Shown: piece by piece, positions 1 to 18,514 of the stretch
Layout of the letters: the number at the start of each line of letters is the position of its first letter
Position numbering within the stretch: the stretch's first letter is position 1
Assembly: GCA_003255065.1 (NCBI GenBank)
Contig: QAOA01008473.1
Coordinates: 1,611,114 to 1,675,113, forward strand
Direction: 5' to 3'
DNA from: Cercis canadensis
Lineage: Eukaryota; Streptophyta; Magnoliopsida; Fabales; Fabaceae
DNA: 64,000 bases
Translations under genes and position numbers: made by a program
Notes under the pieces: model-generated
Databases searched by the model: none
Seen by the model: the letters and a program-made list of their open reading frames with translations, nothing else
What the model was told of the DNA's origin: nothing

Positions 1-142
1 GCACCAAACATTAGAATCTAATCTTTGTGCATTTACATATTAATAAATATTAGCATTCCAATAGCATATGCAGGTATATATGTCAATTACATAATATGAG
101 ACTAGGGATAAAAAGGTTAAAAGTAAATTTATAATAACTAAC

Positions 143-6287
<6,145 letters not shown>

Positions 6288-7726
6288 CTTTCTGAGGCTG
6301 CAGAGAATTATGAGATGTGAGACAGAAAAACTAGGCTTAGGGTTCGTTTGTTGTGAAAAGCTAGGTTTTGCGCGCGAGGTCCGGAAATTGAAGTTAAAAA
6401 ATGGACTACCATGCAAGAAGACTGAGGTTTTAATACTCAACAGACAACAGGAGGGGAGGGTTTCAACGTTTAATACCCAAGAGGTTAGTTGAGGTGTAGC
6501 AAGTGGATTGTGTTGTGCTGCTTCTGCAGTAGTGGCGGTGTGGTGCAGTGGAGCAGAAAGACCAAATAACTTCCACGAACTGATAGAAACCTGGGCTTAA
6601 GGTGACTGCGCGCCAGTGAGTTGGGAGCGGGCGCGTTGCCACACGGTCGAAGGTAACGCGTCGCTTTGAGTTTAGGGTGCCGGGAAACCCAGGTTTGGGT
6701 TATGCCCAAACTTTAGAAGCCCTAAATAAGCCCAACTAGGTTCCATTGTGAGGCTCGGTGTGTCCAAACTACAGCAGTCTATACATAAGCCCAAACATCC
6801 AAAAAAACAAAAGCCCAAACAGGCAGTGCGTAGATTGAACGCTAGACCTATTAAATAAATAATTTTAAATAAAATTATGCCCGCAGGCGACAATCTCTCC
6901 CCAAAAATCCTACAAAATTTGACGCAGATTTCCTGTCAGGGCAATTAGCTGCAAGGATTGCCGTTTCAACCAGGAATCCTAAATGAACAAAAAAAAAAAT
7001 TAAAAAGAACACCAAGAATCCTAAATAGTATATCCTATTGTCACAGCCACAGCCACAGGTCCAAGTTTTGACCTTTATTTCCTAATATTTTGTCGACTAA
7101 TAGTAATACCACTTCCTATATCACAACAGTGTAGTGTACACTTGGCTCCAAATTTAGTTACCCTCAACTGCATTTAATTAGATGGACTTAAAAGTAAAAC
7201 TAGCTCATTATTTTTTCTTTTTTGGCACTTTCTCACATCTGATTTAACTGAATTTATTTAAATATCAAATAAATATAGTTCATTTTTGTAACAATTATTT
7301 ACAAGTTTTAGTACTTAAAAAAATTTAAAATTTCTAAAAATAAATACATTCTAAAAAAGTGACGGGTGAATTGATATTCACTGATGCATCATGTGCATTT
7401 CCCCTAGTAACAAGTCCGGAATAACTCCTTTACTCGGTGTACAATACATGCCGTGCATGACATTAAACTAATAATTTCTGCAATAAAGGTACTGCGTATA
7501 ATGGAAGGAAGTAGTTGGGACATTGACAAATCACTAATGGGATTGGTGATCTTTTCCCAGCAAATTAAGACAAAGAATATTCAGCGCAGACCACTTTGTT
7601 TTAGTTGGAAAAGTACGGGCCTTGATCCTTGCCTGATTGATTATGGAATTCATGATAGAATAATCACACCACATGGGAACGGCACGCAACCCACTATCTT
7701 ACTTGGCATCTAGTTACTTAATCCAT
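6288..7726. other. intergenic region, shared divergent promoter of NRPC1 and the GH18 gene
   Basis: This interval lies between two divergent genes. The first 400 bases next to the NRPC1 start are GC-richer (about 6290-6700) and probably hold its 5' UTR and promoter. The remainder is AT-rich. Short open frames here have no recognisable motifs and I do not call them genes. No repeat or RNA gene was recognised. Confidence 0.5.
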
Positions 7727-7733
7727 TATATAA
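7727..7733 (+). promoter_or_regulatory. TATA box of the GH18 gene
   Basis: TATATAA lies 63 bases upstream of the ATG at 7796, at a typical plant distance for a short 5' UTR. It is the only good TATA match just upstream of the gene. Functional use is inferred. Confidence 0.55.
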
Positions 7734-7795
7734 GTACATCTAAACAGTGCATCATTCACTCATAGCAACTGCAATCTTAGCTTCTGTTAGCAACA

Positions 7796-8713
7796 ATGGA
7801 ATTTCCCAAGCTCTGTTTTACCCTTTTCGTCCTTCTAGCTTTCTTCTCCTCACATGCATCAACCCAAGCAGCCCCTTCCAACTCAAACTTGTTCGGAGAA
7901 TACATAGGAGCTGAGTTCAACAATGTGAAATTCTCAGATGTCCCTGTTAACCCAAATGTTGAATTCCACTTCATTCTTTCTTTTGCAATAGACTATGACA
8001 CATCATCTTCCCCTTCTCCCACCAACGGAAACTTCAACATCTTCTGGGATACTAAAAATCTTTCTCCCTCCCAAGTTTCTTCCATCAAAAGTCAGAAATC
8101 AAATGTCAAGGTAGCCCTGAGTCTTGGAGGAGACAGCGTTGGAGGTGGCTCTGCCTACTTTGACCCATCTTCAGTTGATTCATGGGTCTCTAATGCAGTT
8201 TCTTCACTCACAAAGATCATCAAGAAGTATAATTTGGAGGGAATTGACATTGACTATGAGCATTTTAAAGCAGATCCTGATACCTTTGCTGAGTGCATTG
8301 GACGGCTCATCAAAACCCTCAAGAGCAACAAGGTTATCTCTTTTGCTTCTATTGCTCCATTTGATGACGATGATGTTCAAAGACATTACTTGGCCTTGTG
8401 GAAGAGTTACGGACGCCTCATAGATTATGTCAATTTCCAGTTTTATGCATATGACAAGGGCACCACTGTGTCTCAATTTATCAATTACTTTAACACCCAA
8501 AGCTCAAAATATAATGGTGGAAAGGTCTTAGTGAGCTTTATCAGTGATGGGAGTGGAGGTTTACCCCCACAGAATGGATTCTTCATAGCCTGCCAAAAGC
8601 TCAAGAGTCAGCAAAAGCTTCATGGTATCTTTGTGTGGTCCGCTGATGACTCTAAAGCAAATGGTTTCCGCTATGAGAAGCAATCACAAGCCCTGTTGGC
8701 TATTCACCACTAG
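7796..8713 (+). CDS. secreted GH18 chitinase-like protein (chitinase 2 / RuBisCO-associated-protein-like)
   Basis: 305 residues in a single exon. Residues 1-25 form a signal peptide (hydrophobic [12 protein letters not shown] core), so secretion or vacuolar delivery is expected. The rest fits one GH18 TIM barrel: VKVALSLGG (about 104-112) is the strand-3 motif and EGIDIDYE (148-155) is the catalytic strand-4 motif. The acid/base Glu (E155) and Asp151/Asp153 are kept; the first Asp of the DxxDxDxE signature is Glu (E148). YVNFQFYAY and GIFVWSADD near the C-terminus match the later barrel strands. GH18 enzymes cleave beta-1,4-GlcNAc bonds, but this plant subgroup also contains narbonin-like and RuBisCO-associated proteins with weak or no activity, so chitinase activity is likely but not assured. 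The ATG follows the TATA box by 63 bases. Confidence 0.88.
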   Translation: MEFPKLCFTLFVLLAFFSSHASTQAAPSNSNLFGEYIGAEFNNVKFSDVPVNPNVEFHFILSFAIDYDTSSSPSPTNGNFNIFWDTKNLSPSQVSSIKSQKSNVKVALSLGGDSVGGGSAYFDPSSVDSWVSNAVSSLTKIIKKYNLEGIDIDYEHFKADPDTFAECIGRLIKTLKSNKVISFASIAPFDDDDVQRHYLALWKSYGRLIDYVNFQFYAYDKGTTVSQFINYFNTQSSKYNGGKVLVSFISDGSGGLPPQNGFFIACQKLKSQQKLHGIFVWSADDSKANGFRYEKQSQALLAIHH

Positions 8714-10489
8714 AACTCTATTGTATTTGTATATTTAAGATCGATGTAATTATATTGCTTCTTGATATATATACTTATGTTATCGTTCTCTGTGTGTGTA
8801 GCCACCTTTTTTCCTGCTTAAAGTAATTTTTAATTTGGCTAAGAAGAAGAAATTCATGTCAAAAGAAAGAAGGAACAATATCTGCCTTGTGAAAAGACGG
8901 TAGTAACAGGGGAATAATATTTAGTTACATGGCCAAGAGGACAAAAAAATATTCAGCCCAAGCAGCTAGATTATGGGTAAAAATTTTAAAATGGCGATTA
9001 AAGTTCCAAGCAACCCAACCAAAGAAAGATGCTTAAAAGAGGCAAATATTCTAACTCAAGCAGTTAGCACTCACTTAGCGGCATTATTGATGCCAGTGAT
9101 GGCTTCCCCTCAATCTCCTTTCTAGAATGATAAACTCATTGAGAATATAGCTGGAAATAACTCTGATGTCTAATTTGGCGGCCAATAGCTTGAACTACAG
9201 AAATGGTCTTCACTGACTTGGAGAAAAACATCGTAGTTCCTTTCAAAACTAACAACTGAGCCATAAAAGAGGAATTAATATGTTCAAACAGCAAAGTCAA
9301 AAGCTAATCTTATGCAACCTTCTGGAGGAGCTCTGTAAATTGGATGTCTCTTCTGATGAGATAAGAAAAATTGGGTTGTCGGCCCACCTAGAATATGGCT
9401 CCCCTAATTATGAAAATAACTGAAATAATTGACAATTTATTTCTACTGATGAGAAATTCTGAATACCAAAATAAAGAGGATTTGAAAACCAATTACAAAG
9501 GACACATTCGGGTTTCAACAAAAAGGCCCTGCGGAATGTGATTTGCGCACTACTCTGTAATAAGTAATAACCAATTCGTTGATGTTACTCTTGTGGATCC
9601 ATTTCAGCTTTATTTAACTTCAGTAATTTCATCTAGTATTATTTTAATTTTTACGGGTAATGTAACATATGACTTCATGTTAAAAAAATAAATAAAAAAA
9701 AGCTCTATAATAGAATTGGGCTTTGGGTCACTGTGATGGGATTTGGATACTACCAACTGCTAAAGGGTTGAACACATCGTTTTTGTGCTTGGGCCGAATG
9801 AACTTTTAACGGTAGTTTGCGTAATATTTACTTATCAGTTATCAAAACCCAAATCCGTTGGCCGAAAAACAGAAATCATACTGTTAAAAAGAAGAAGAAA
9901 AAACGCTTCAATCCATCCGTTTCACCTTTTTTTTTTTTTTTACCTATCCCATTGATTCTAACTTCTTTTAATAATAAACCAACTTTTCAGTTAATTGAGC
10001 TGGTCAATGACGCATAAGGCTCTTCTTGTAAAAATAGTGTTTTATATTCAAGATCTCTTATTAACAAAATAAAAGTTTTAAAGTGTTTCTCATATAAAAT
10101 TATAATTGTAAGTACATCTAAAAGTTTGGGTTAAATCCTAATTATTAAATTAAAAAAAAAAAAAAACTTTCCTGCAAAGAAAAAATTTAGGTGCATGGAA
10201 CCTTCTTTATAAGCCTTAACCATTTATTCATAAAAACTACTTTTTAGTTTTGGGACCTAAAACTGAGTTTCAAATTTTTCCCTACTTCCAGGCTCCAGTC
10301 ACATATTATAACAAAAAAATCAATGTCAACTTCAAGTGTTCTTAATCTCCAATTAGTACGAACTCACGGAAAGCATCAAACACGCATTATATGCAACTAC
10401 GAGAACCTTCCAGTCGGTATGTCTGCTAGAATGTTTCTACATAACATCCAAAGAAAGGAAGCATTTATAGGGTAAAATCTGAAGGCTGT
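8714..10489. other. intergenic region after the GH18 gene
   Basis: No gene recognised. It holds one copy of a short dispersed sequence (CACCTAGAATATGGCTCCCC at about 9385) that recurs near 11000. A stretch at about 9985-10165 has a weak box-A-like string and a poly-A tract, vaguely SINE-like, too degenerate to call. Confidence 0.4.
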
Positions 10490-10760
10490 ACAGATTTATT
10501 TATAACCAGTACTGTAACTAGATTAGTTAGTTAATTAGCTGTCATAGTTAGTTTGTTAACTATAGTTAATTAGCAGTTACTAATTAGTTAGTTAGCTAGC
10601 TGTCACATGTGGCACTTTTCCTTTCTCTGATATATAAGCACAGCTGTGCACTGTACATTTAGTTGAGAATTGAATATACAGAAAACTTGTGCATTCTATG
10701 TGTTTGTTCTCTCTTTCTCTCCTCCCTGAACTTCTTCTTGCTCTAACTCCTCAAGAATTC
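10490..10760 (+). mobile_element. possible Ty1/copia-type LTR remnant
   Basis: The layout resembles plant copia LTRs: TTAGTTAG/TTAGCTAGC-rich upstream part, then ATATAAGC (a TATA-like box near 10632), then GAGAATTGAATATACAG and a TTCTCTC-rich stretch, then a CTCCTCAAG end. No partner LTR, primer-binding site or gag-pol coding sequence was found nearby, so at best it is a solo or truncated LTR. Confidence 0.35.
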
Positions 10761-12421
10761 ACAAAGGCAACTGGGTTTATGAAACTATATATCGAAACTA
10801 ATCCTTCCTTCAAATGAAACTGAAATGCATCTGCCTCATAATAGCAAAGTATGGCCAAAGGTAGTGCATCCTCGTCCAGTGAAAGCTTCCTATAAATAGA
10901 ACTAATTAAGAGATGTGAGGAAATTTGACTTATTTAGAGTATCTGACAACAAATTATTCAACCGCTGGGGTCAAGAAAAGCAAAATTGGGAGAAATCTCT
11001 CACCTAGAATATGGCTCCCCTAGATACTTTCTACTCACCCAGGTAAACAGAAAAATGATTGAAATTGAGAATTTGCTCCTAAAGATGACAAAATTGAAAA
11101 ACAAAATAAAAATAATCAAAATATAATTTGTTTGTTGAAATCAACATTTATCAATGATTACTGATGGAATTCATAAATCGTAAAACATAAAAGTTAAGGC
11201 CAGTATTGGTTACAATGACAGCCCCAATATGCACATAGTTGTTACATGCAGCGACCCGTAGCTGCAAAGTGTGCCTGTGATAGAAGCATTTAGTGCATTA
11301 CCTACCTGCCCGAGGTCCTTTTTGACTCAACATTCCACAATGGTGTTCTATGATTGGTAAAGAAAAGCCTAACTATCTTTCAGAGAAGTAAGATTGAGTT
11401 GACCTCTATGCTGCTCAATACATATCTCCAATGCCATGATAGTTCCTATTCCCTAATTCACCTTCCAAAAAGCCGATTCTATGGCCGATGTTCAGTTCCT
11501 TCTTCTGATGTTGATGAATATGCACTCTACTCTGTCTATGAAAAGGACCTAATGCCTGTCAATCCTTACTATCTTAAATGGCACACATCTTTGTTCATAT
11601 AATGATTTGTCAAATATCCACCATTTTCTAAAGTTTGGGGATAGCTACCCACTTGAATGTTTTCAACCGGAAATGACTATTGATGCAAGATTGTGAGCCC
11701 CAGTGAGCTCAAAATTGATATGACATATCAATATTGTTCTCCTTCCATGGCAAAAAAAAAATCAATAGAATTGTTCTCTTTCAAAGTTCGAGGCACTTTA
11801 GGGGCCAAATAGTACATCGATAGCCAGATTGAACTTCAAACCACAAAGATAATATGTAAGTGTAACCCAAAAAAATTACTAATAAATAACTAGTGAGATG
11901 TGTATCGCTACCAAGATGATTCTCATTTCCCTTTTCCCCGATACATCACTTTCTACTTCTCTTGCTTCTCTTTTGTACTTCTCCCTCAAAACCGCTTGTT
12001 GGTGTGAGAGGTATCTATCTATATGACATGATGATGCATTTAGAACAAAAGACGCAAATATGGATCTTTCTATAAGGACTTGACATAGAGATCATGGGAG
12101 TGCTACATGCATGTGCATTATTCTCCAAAGGATTTTATGACTTGATGTTATTATTTGGTATGTGTCTAATTGATGTTATTCTTTGTTGTCTAACGACAAC
12201 GTGCTTTTATATAAATCTCTTATTTCATTTGATGTATGAGGACATAATACATGTAATTATAACATTGTTAATTTTCTTATTTCTGTCCCTTTATTTTTTA
12301 TTTTCATTTCTTCCAAAAGACTATAACAGAAGAGTAAATCATTTTTTTATTGGCTCAAAAAAATATTTTTTGCAGACAATTATATCTATAATTAAACAGT
12401 GAAAATAATACGAAAACCTTA
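10761..12421. other. intergenic region, no recognised gene
   Basis: Holds the second copy of the dispersed CACCTAGAATATGGCTCCCC sequence (about 11001-11020). An 82-codon open frame at 11354-11602 has no family resemblance that I can see; it could be a decayed gene or chance. Confidence 0.35.
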
Positions 12422-12619
12422 AGGTGTGTTTGAAAATGTTTTTATTTTTTTTGTTTTTAAAAATAATTTCTGAAAATAGTCTTTTCTTATTTTTAGAACA
12501 ATTTTGTGAAATTTTTTTTTAAAACATATTTTTGAAAACAGTCCTATCAAACAAAATTTTTTATTTTATTATTTTTAAAAATAAAAAATAATTTTTAAAC
12601 ACAGAAATCAAACACACCC
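12422..12619. mobile_element. Tourist-like MITE (PIF/Harbinger type)
   Basis: A 198-bp AT-rich element with terminal inverted repeats (A/G)GGTGTGTTTGA at the left and TCAAACACACCC at the right, flanked on both sides by TTA (12419-12421 and 12620-12622). The TTA target duplication and GGTGTGTTTG ends are the hallmark of PIF/Harbinger-derived Tourist MITEs. There is no coding capacity. Confidence 0.68.
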
Positions 12620-13129
12620 TTAAATTTTGCACCACTTTACCCTTATATATAGAAAAATCTTCTGTAGGAGCTATTGATCATTATATCTATTATTTTTTAG
12701 TGTAATGAATTATGATATATCGATATATCGTCGTCAATCTATATCAGAGGCTTGTAAATTGAAACTGATATATAGCAGCACAGTACAACAAAGTCAAAGA
12801 ATGAGTGATTGTAGTGGAGAAACTGTTGGGCTATTGGAAAGAGGCCACAAAACCCCTCTGCAGTGGACCTTGACTAGTTTGGTTGTCTTCAATTCATTGG
12901 CAAGATTTCAACTTTCCATCTAAGCAGAAACCCCACTCCATATCTCCCGTGCTCCACACACGACGCACAGCAAATTATTGCGTAGTAGGATTTTAGGCAT
13001 GTATTATTCCTATCCTAGCTATGACAAGATGGATGCTCAAAGATGCCTTTCTTTTCTGGGAGTTCTATACTACAATGAAATAAAAATATATTACAACAAT
13101 GGGGTAGTATACAACTCTTTATTTTCTTG
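12620..13129. other. intergenic region, no recognised gene
   Basis: AT-rich, with short open frames (for example 12705-12923) lacking any recognised domain. Nothing else is supported. Confidence 0.4.
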
Positions 13130-13912
13130 GCTTATTCACAGTTTTAATTCTTCTGTTTTATTATGAGTCAATTTTTTATTTTTAAAAGTAAATAATTTAA
13201 TGCTTATATTTTATTACATTTAACAGTTTTAATCTTCTTGTTAGTCAAATTAAATAGTCAATCTAATGACATACTAATATGGCATAAAAAAATTAATTTT
13301 TTTAATTGGTATTATTTTGATGTGGCACAAAAAAAAAATTTAAATGTTAAAATTAAATCATAATTAATAAAAAAAATGAGTTTTTTATTGTTAAATAACC
13401 ATTTTAATTTTTTTTCATAAAATTCAAGCAAATAAAAAAAATTAGATTTTTCCAAATTAATTTCCTACAAGATTTTACCAAAATTTTAGATTTCTTCATA
13501 AAGTTCAAACAGTAAAAAAAAATTAGATTAGATAATCTTATCTAAAATTTTTAGTAGAATCTCTTATGAATTTAATTTGAAAAAATATGATTTTTTTTTT
13601 TATATGTCTTCCTTGATCTAAATTTTTTTTCTCTGCTTGAATTTTATGAAAAAAATAAATAAAATGATTATTTATCAATAAAAAAACTCATTTTTTATTA
13701 ATTGTGACTTAATTATACTTAAATAATTATTTAACATTTAAAATTTACTTTCTCTATGCCACATCAATATGATAATAATAAAAAAAAATTAAATTTTTTG
13801 TACCACGTGCCAAACTTAGTAAAATACAGTAACTAAATCATTTACTTTTAAACATGGAAGACTAACTTGTAAAAATTGATAAAATAGAGGGACGAAATTG
13901 CTAATAAACCTA
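13130..13912. mobile_element. large foldback (long inverted repeat) element
   Basis: The left half (about 13130-13500) and right half (about 13560-13912) are diverged reverse complements. Matching blocks include AAAAGTAAATAATTTAATG against the inverse of CTAAATCATTTACTTTT, a TCATAAAATTCAAGCA block in both arms, and paired AAAAACTCATTTTTTATTA blocks. Extreme AT content and no coding suggest a MITE or foldback transposon. Exact ends and target duplication are unclear. Confidence 0.5.
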
Positions 13913-14072
13913 TTTTCTTCCAACGTTTACATTGAAATTCAACGACCTATAATTATTCTTATTTGTTAGAAGCAAGCTTTTATTCTTCGGACGCAACATA
14001 GTCAAAAAAAAATCAACCAACATAAGTTTGAACTGTCCCCAAAAAACATGTTTTCTCCAATACTACGTAATT

Positions 14073-14297
14073 AAAATTTAATATTATACACCTTCGTAGT
14101 ATTACTTCATGTCTGAACCTTAATGAATTACGCTAATTTCACAAGTGATAAACGTTGTGAGCAAAATGTTCGTCATCTTAAAATTTTTACTTAACACAAA
14201 GGTGTATAATATTAAATTTTAAGATGACGTACATTTTACTGACAACTTATCACTTGTGAAATTAGAGCAATTCATTGAAGTTCAGACATGAAGTAAT
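14073..14297. repeat. compound inverted repeat with interlocked arms
   Basis: Two inverted pairs are interlocked. 14073-14094 is the exact reverse complement of 14199-14220. 14101-14185 is the diverged reverse complement of 14214-14297 (matching TTCATGTCTGAAC, ATTTCACAAGTGATAA and CGTCATCTTAAAATTT). The order is S, T, S-inverse, T-inverse rather than a simple hairpin. Origin unknown; probably a rearranged MITE. Confidence 0.7.
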
Positions 14298-17200
14298 TGT
14301 AATTAGTTCAGAATTATGGCATTTTTTCCTCATGGGCTATGATATATGCAAAAACAAATTGCCTGTTGCACATGTGCCCTACGGAAGCAACTATGAGGAA
14401 AAAGATTAGTCAAAGCAGTAGTGGTGAGTGGTGATAGAGATATCTCAAAGTTGGTGTAACATGGCCTGCACGAAACGCAATCAATTGCTCTAGCTGTGTA
14501 ATCGGATTAATTGTTCCCGAACTACATGCACGATTTCTGGTTGCTAACTTATTTAGCTTGGGCTCCACCCAGTTATATTGGCCTACCAATTCAGGACATT
14601 TCATAGCCAGTTAGTTACTTAGTTACTTTAGGTACCAATTTATGCCTTCAACTATACAAGTCTTCGCGAAATGTTTGGAAAATTTGGTCTACACAAATTG
14701 AGCCAATCAGAAATTTTACATATGGTATGAGTATTATGGTATAAATGAGACTAAACTCAACTGCAGAGTTTTTGGTTGACATGACTTTCTACACGAGTAA
14801 CACGACCCAGTTTATACCTAGAAAAAAAAAAAAAAAAAAAAAAANAAAAAGGATGAAAATACCAACTTTAAGACTACGAGCACACTCCACTAAGCTAAAG
14901 CTTTTTCTCTAGTTAAAGTTTATGTTAATCTAATTAAATTTAAATATTGTTATGTATACAATGACAAAAGAAGTAAATATTAAGGGGAAGAAAACAGGAA
15001 TCCATAAAATCACCTTTCCTTGCCATGACATCATGANGTATTTTCTCAACGAAACACATGCTCCTTTTTGAGGTGATATCGAAGATTCCATTGGACCTAC
15101 TTTGATTGAAGATGATTCTGGGTCCCGTCTCCTTTGATTAATATGTTATCAAGTTGAGAAAAAAGTTGTCAATTTATATATCATAAAGAAAATTTTCAGT
15201 CAACCATCTAATGCAAAAATCAGAAACCAAGTGCTACAAACTCTTTCCTCACCACTTTATAAACGGTACATAATTCATTATAAATATAGGGAAGGTTCAT
15301 ATTAGGAGTAAACCTTCTGATATTTACACAAAAATGGAAGGTAGGATAGTTCATGAGCACTGAGCAGAGCTTCACCTAAAAACCCATATAGAGACTTCCA
15401 TTGGCCCCAATATTGCACTGTTACTTAAGGTTGTTTAACTAAATCATTCCAATGCTAGCCCAATATGCTTCGGGTCAAAGCTTAAGTGAATAGGATTTCT
15501 ACCACAACATTTGTCTAGTGGACTTGGTTCTAGAGCTCAAGTTTAGGTTCACTTGTTTCGTTAGTTGAAGAATATGACAAACCTGGTCAAACATGGTATA
15601 ATAAATTATGTGCTTTAAAAATTAATTTGAATAGAGTGGGTACAAAAAGGTTATGATCAAATTTTAGTATATCAAGCTTTCTTGTTTTGGCAATAACATG
15701 CTTCAATGCAGCTGTCTAAATCAGAATATTTATTGACCCTAATGATGATCATGACGAAGATAATGACCGTCGGTGTTACAAGTCCTAATTCTAAATCTTC
15801 CCTAACAGCCTAACTAAGGATGCTGTCTCTCAACCTAATGATGATTAATGCTCTAATTGTCAAGCACCCAATATTCTAATCTTCTGGGGATCAATTTACA
15901 AATTCTAGCTGCTCCCTATCTTTTTACGGTCGTAGATCACATGGGGAGGTGAAAATTAAAGCATATACACACTCTTGCGTAAGTAAGTGGTGGGGTCTAA
16001 GTTTCTAACTCCATATTTGCAGCCAGATGCAACTTGGGAACGATTTGATAATCAAATTCGGAGGCTATATAAATTGGCACAAACTTAGGACCACATAGGA
16101 AAGTGCATACACCTACCACTTCATTCCTTCGTTGACCAATGTGAGCTCCAAATACGTGTTCAGAATGATAGAAAAAAATTCACAGAAGATCGCCCTCACT
16201 TTGTGTCTACTCTCACAAGCCTCAAGCTGAACTTCACCCCTACCACAGCCTTCCAAATTCCTTTTTGGGTCAGGTCCACTTTCCAAGAATCACTTTCCAC
16301 TTTTCCATTTTTACCCCACTTGAAAGCTAGTGCAATTAAAACTTAATTTGTGGATTCTGACTTAAAAAGCAAACAACGTTTTTGAACTTGAGAGCACCCA
16401 TATCCGTTTTTACGGGGGTTGATTAATTGTTTTGGTAAAAATTTGTCAATGTTCTCGGTTTTTCCCTATGTTTAATTAAATGGTTGAAATAATAAGCATT
16501 AAATCTTAACTTTTTTTTTTTTTTTACATGATTTATCTTACCGACAAATCATAACCTGAAGACTTACTGCTTAGAGACTGTACCCATTACTTACAAAACA
16601 ACAAATAACGAATCAAACGTAAAGTCTAATGGGAGATTCTAACTATGTTTCCTATGAATCATCCACATAATGTTTGTCCTTTCTGTATTCTGGGTGCTTT
16701 AAACTATTCCTTCAACAAAACGATGTAAAATCTCTTCTTTCGTCTCATAATTAATTTTAAGTCTTGGACACATGTGAGGATCTATATTCTGCATGCATTA
16801 CGAAGTACGTGTAAATTAAATTCTAAAGAGTGATGAGGTTTTTTTTTTTGGTAATATATATATAGATCAGTAGTGAAGTTGATCTATATTGTATTAATTT
16901 GTACATGTAGCTGCAAATCAGTTCGTAGACTGATCTTCTTTGACCAGCTTTATCTATTCACTCGGGCTTTTGTTGTAAGCTCCGATATTAAGTGTGATTT
17001 GGCAGAAGAGGAAAAGCTAAACCAATAGAACGTCTAAATCAGTAGAACTTTCAAATATGCTTTAAAATATAACTGAAAGATTTATGCCAAAATATATTAA
17101 AAAAAAAAAAACAAAAATCTTAGTCTGCAAAGTAATAATAGGTGAGGAGATATTGGAGGAATAAAAATATGCAGTGAACAAAAATGTGTATAGAGTTGTG

Positions 17201-18256
17201 TACATAAAGAACTTTTAATGTTTTCTCTTATTTTAAGATAAATTATTTCTATAAAAAAAAAAAAAAGATATCCCCAACATATAAATTTTGGGTAACCTAC
17301 GTTTGGTTAATTTTGTTATGAGCCACCACCTTGCGAGTTTGGCTTTGCTTTTATATTTAATGCATGATCTTCATTTTTCAGTAGAACTTTGACTGGTAGA
17401 AAAAAGAAAACAGTATACAAGAAGTCAAATTTTATGATCATTCACCTGATACTATTAAATCATCCATATTATTTTAAATTAAATTAATATTTAATAATTT
17501 ATATTCGGCATTTCCTCTGTTTATCTTATTTTCAATTAATTAAATTGAATTCTATGTATGAATTATTTTTAAATTTTCAATCATACACATTCATTTTAAA
17601 AGGAAAGAAAGAGAATCAACAAATTAAGTTTAATTCCACTTTTTCTCTCTAATATTTTTGGTATTTTGATGTTTTAATTTTAGCATATTAACCCTTATTC
17701 TATTAGTTTGCTTTTTTAATAGCATGTCACCAGTTTAATTTGCAACTTAAATGATAATTTTGAAAAATGTGATATTCATATACATAATATTTTGTGGATG
17801 TCCGTATAACAATTATGTGCAAAAATAGGAAGTATTTATCAGTATTAAATATGTTAACGTTTATTATATTAGGTAAGGATTAAAAATATTAAGACACTAT
17901 ACCCAATTTTGGTCTTAGTATATTGAATTTTTATTATTTTATTCTTAAAATAGACGAAGCTATATGTTTTTAGTTAAGTATATATGAGAGAATAAAAATT
18001 AAAGTATAAGACTTCAACTAAGAGATCACTTACCCGATCAATATCTCTACTTCCTCTAATTTATTTCACAATTTTAATTACATCAATATTTCAAGAAAAA
18101 TATACTAAATTAAAAAATTATGGGTGTAGAACAAGAACATAATTGGGGAGGGGGCGCATAGGAATGGAACAGTCCCTGCTTGCCCAGGCTCGTGTTCCAA
18201 CGGGCCGAGGGCTCGCCTGGGTTGAAATAAAAAGGTCAACGCTTCCCTCAAAAGTA
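14298..18256. other. long AT-rich intergenic region
   Basis: Nearly 4 kb with no open frame or motif I recognise. It contains homopolymer A runs with an ambiguous base at 14845 and another n at 15036. It ends in the promoter of the CCT-motif gene. Confidence 0.45.
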
Positions 18257-18276
18257 TGACGTCATCATCCACGTCA
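18257..18276 (+). promoter_or_regulatory. bZIP-type ACGT sites upstream of the CCT-motif gene
   Basis: A palindromic TGACGTCA (18257-18264) is followed after four bases by CCACGTCA (18269-18276), about 240-260 bases before the start codon. Such ACGT-core sites are bound by TGA/HY5-class bZIP factors in plants. Regulation by light or stress bZIPs is inference. Confidence 0.45.
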
Positions 18277-18514
18277 TATTCCAGCTAGCGTCCCATCTCC
18301 TTTCCTCTCCTCTGTTTCTTTTTCTTTTCTATTTTTTTGGGTTGTTTTTGCCTTTCCCTCTGTGTCTCTGGCTCTCTCATAAATACTTGAATACTTGGCA
18401 AACTTGCGTTCATATTCATTCATTCACCCGTTCCCACTTCCCACTTCTTCTAAGTTCTAAGCTTCCTGGTTGAGACACTGAACACTCGCATCCCACAACA
18501 CAACAACACGCGCC

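Noticed and set aside
1..142. A further NRPC1 exon at the left edge
   Set aside because: The expected continuation after GKVTLG is not present in any frame; this is intron sequence.
8124..8500. Open frames of about 98 codons inside the GH18 gene on both strands
   Set aside because: They are alternate-frame shadows of the 305-residue GH18 frame, which alone carries family motifs.
9985..10165. SINE-like segment with GAGCTGGTC and a downstream poly-A tract
   Set aside because: Box A and box B matches are too poor and no target duplication is visible.
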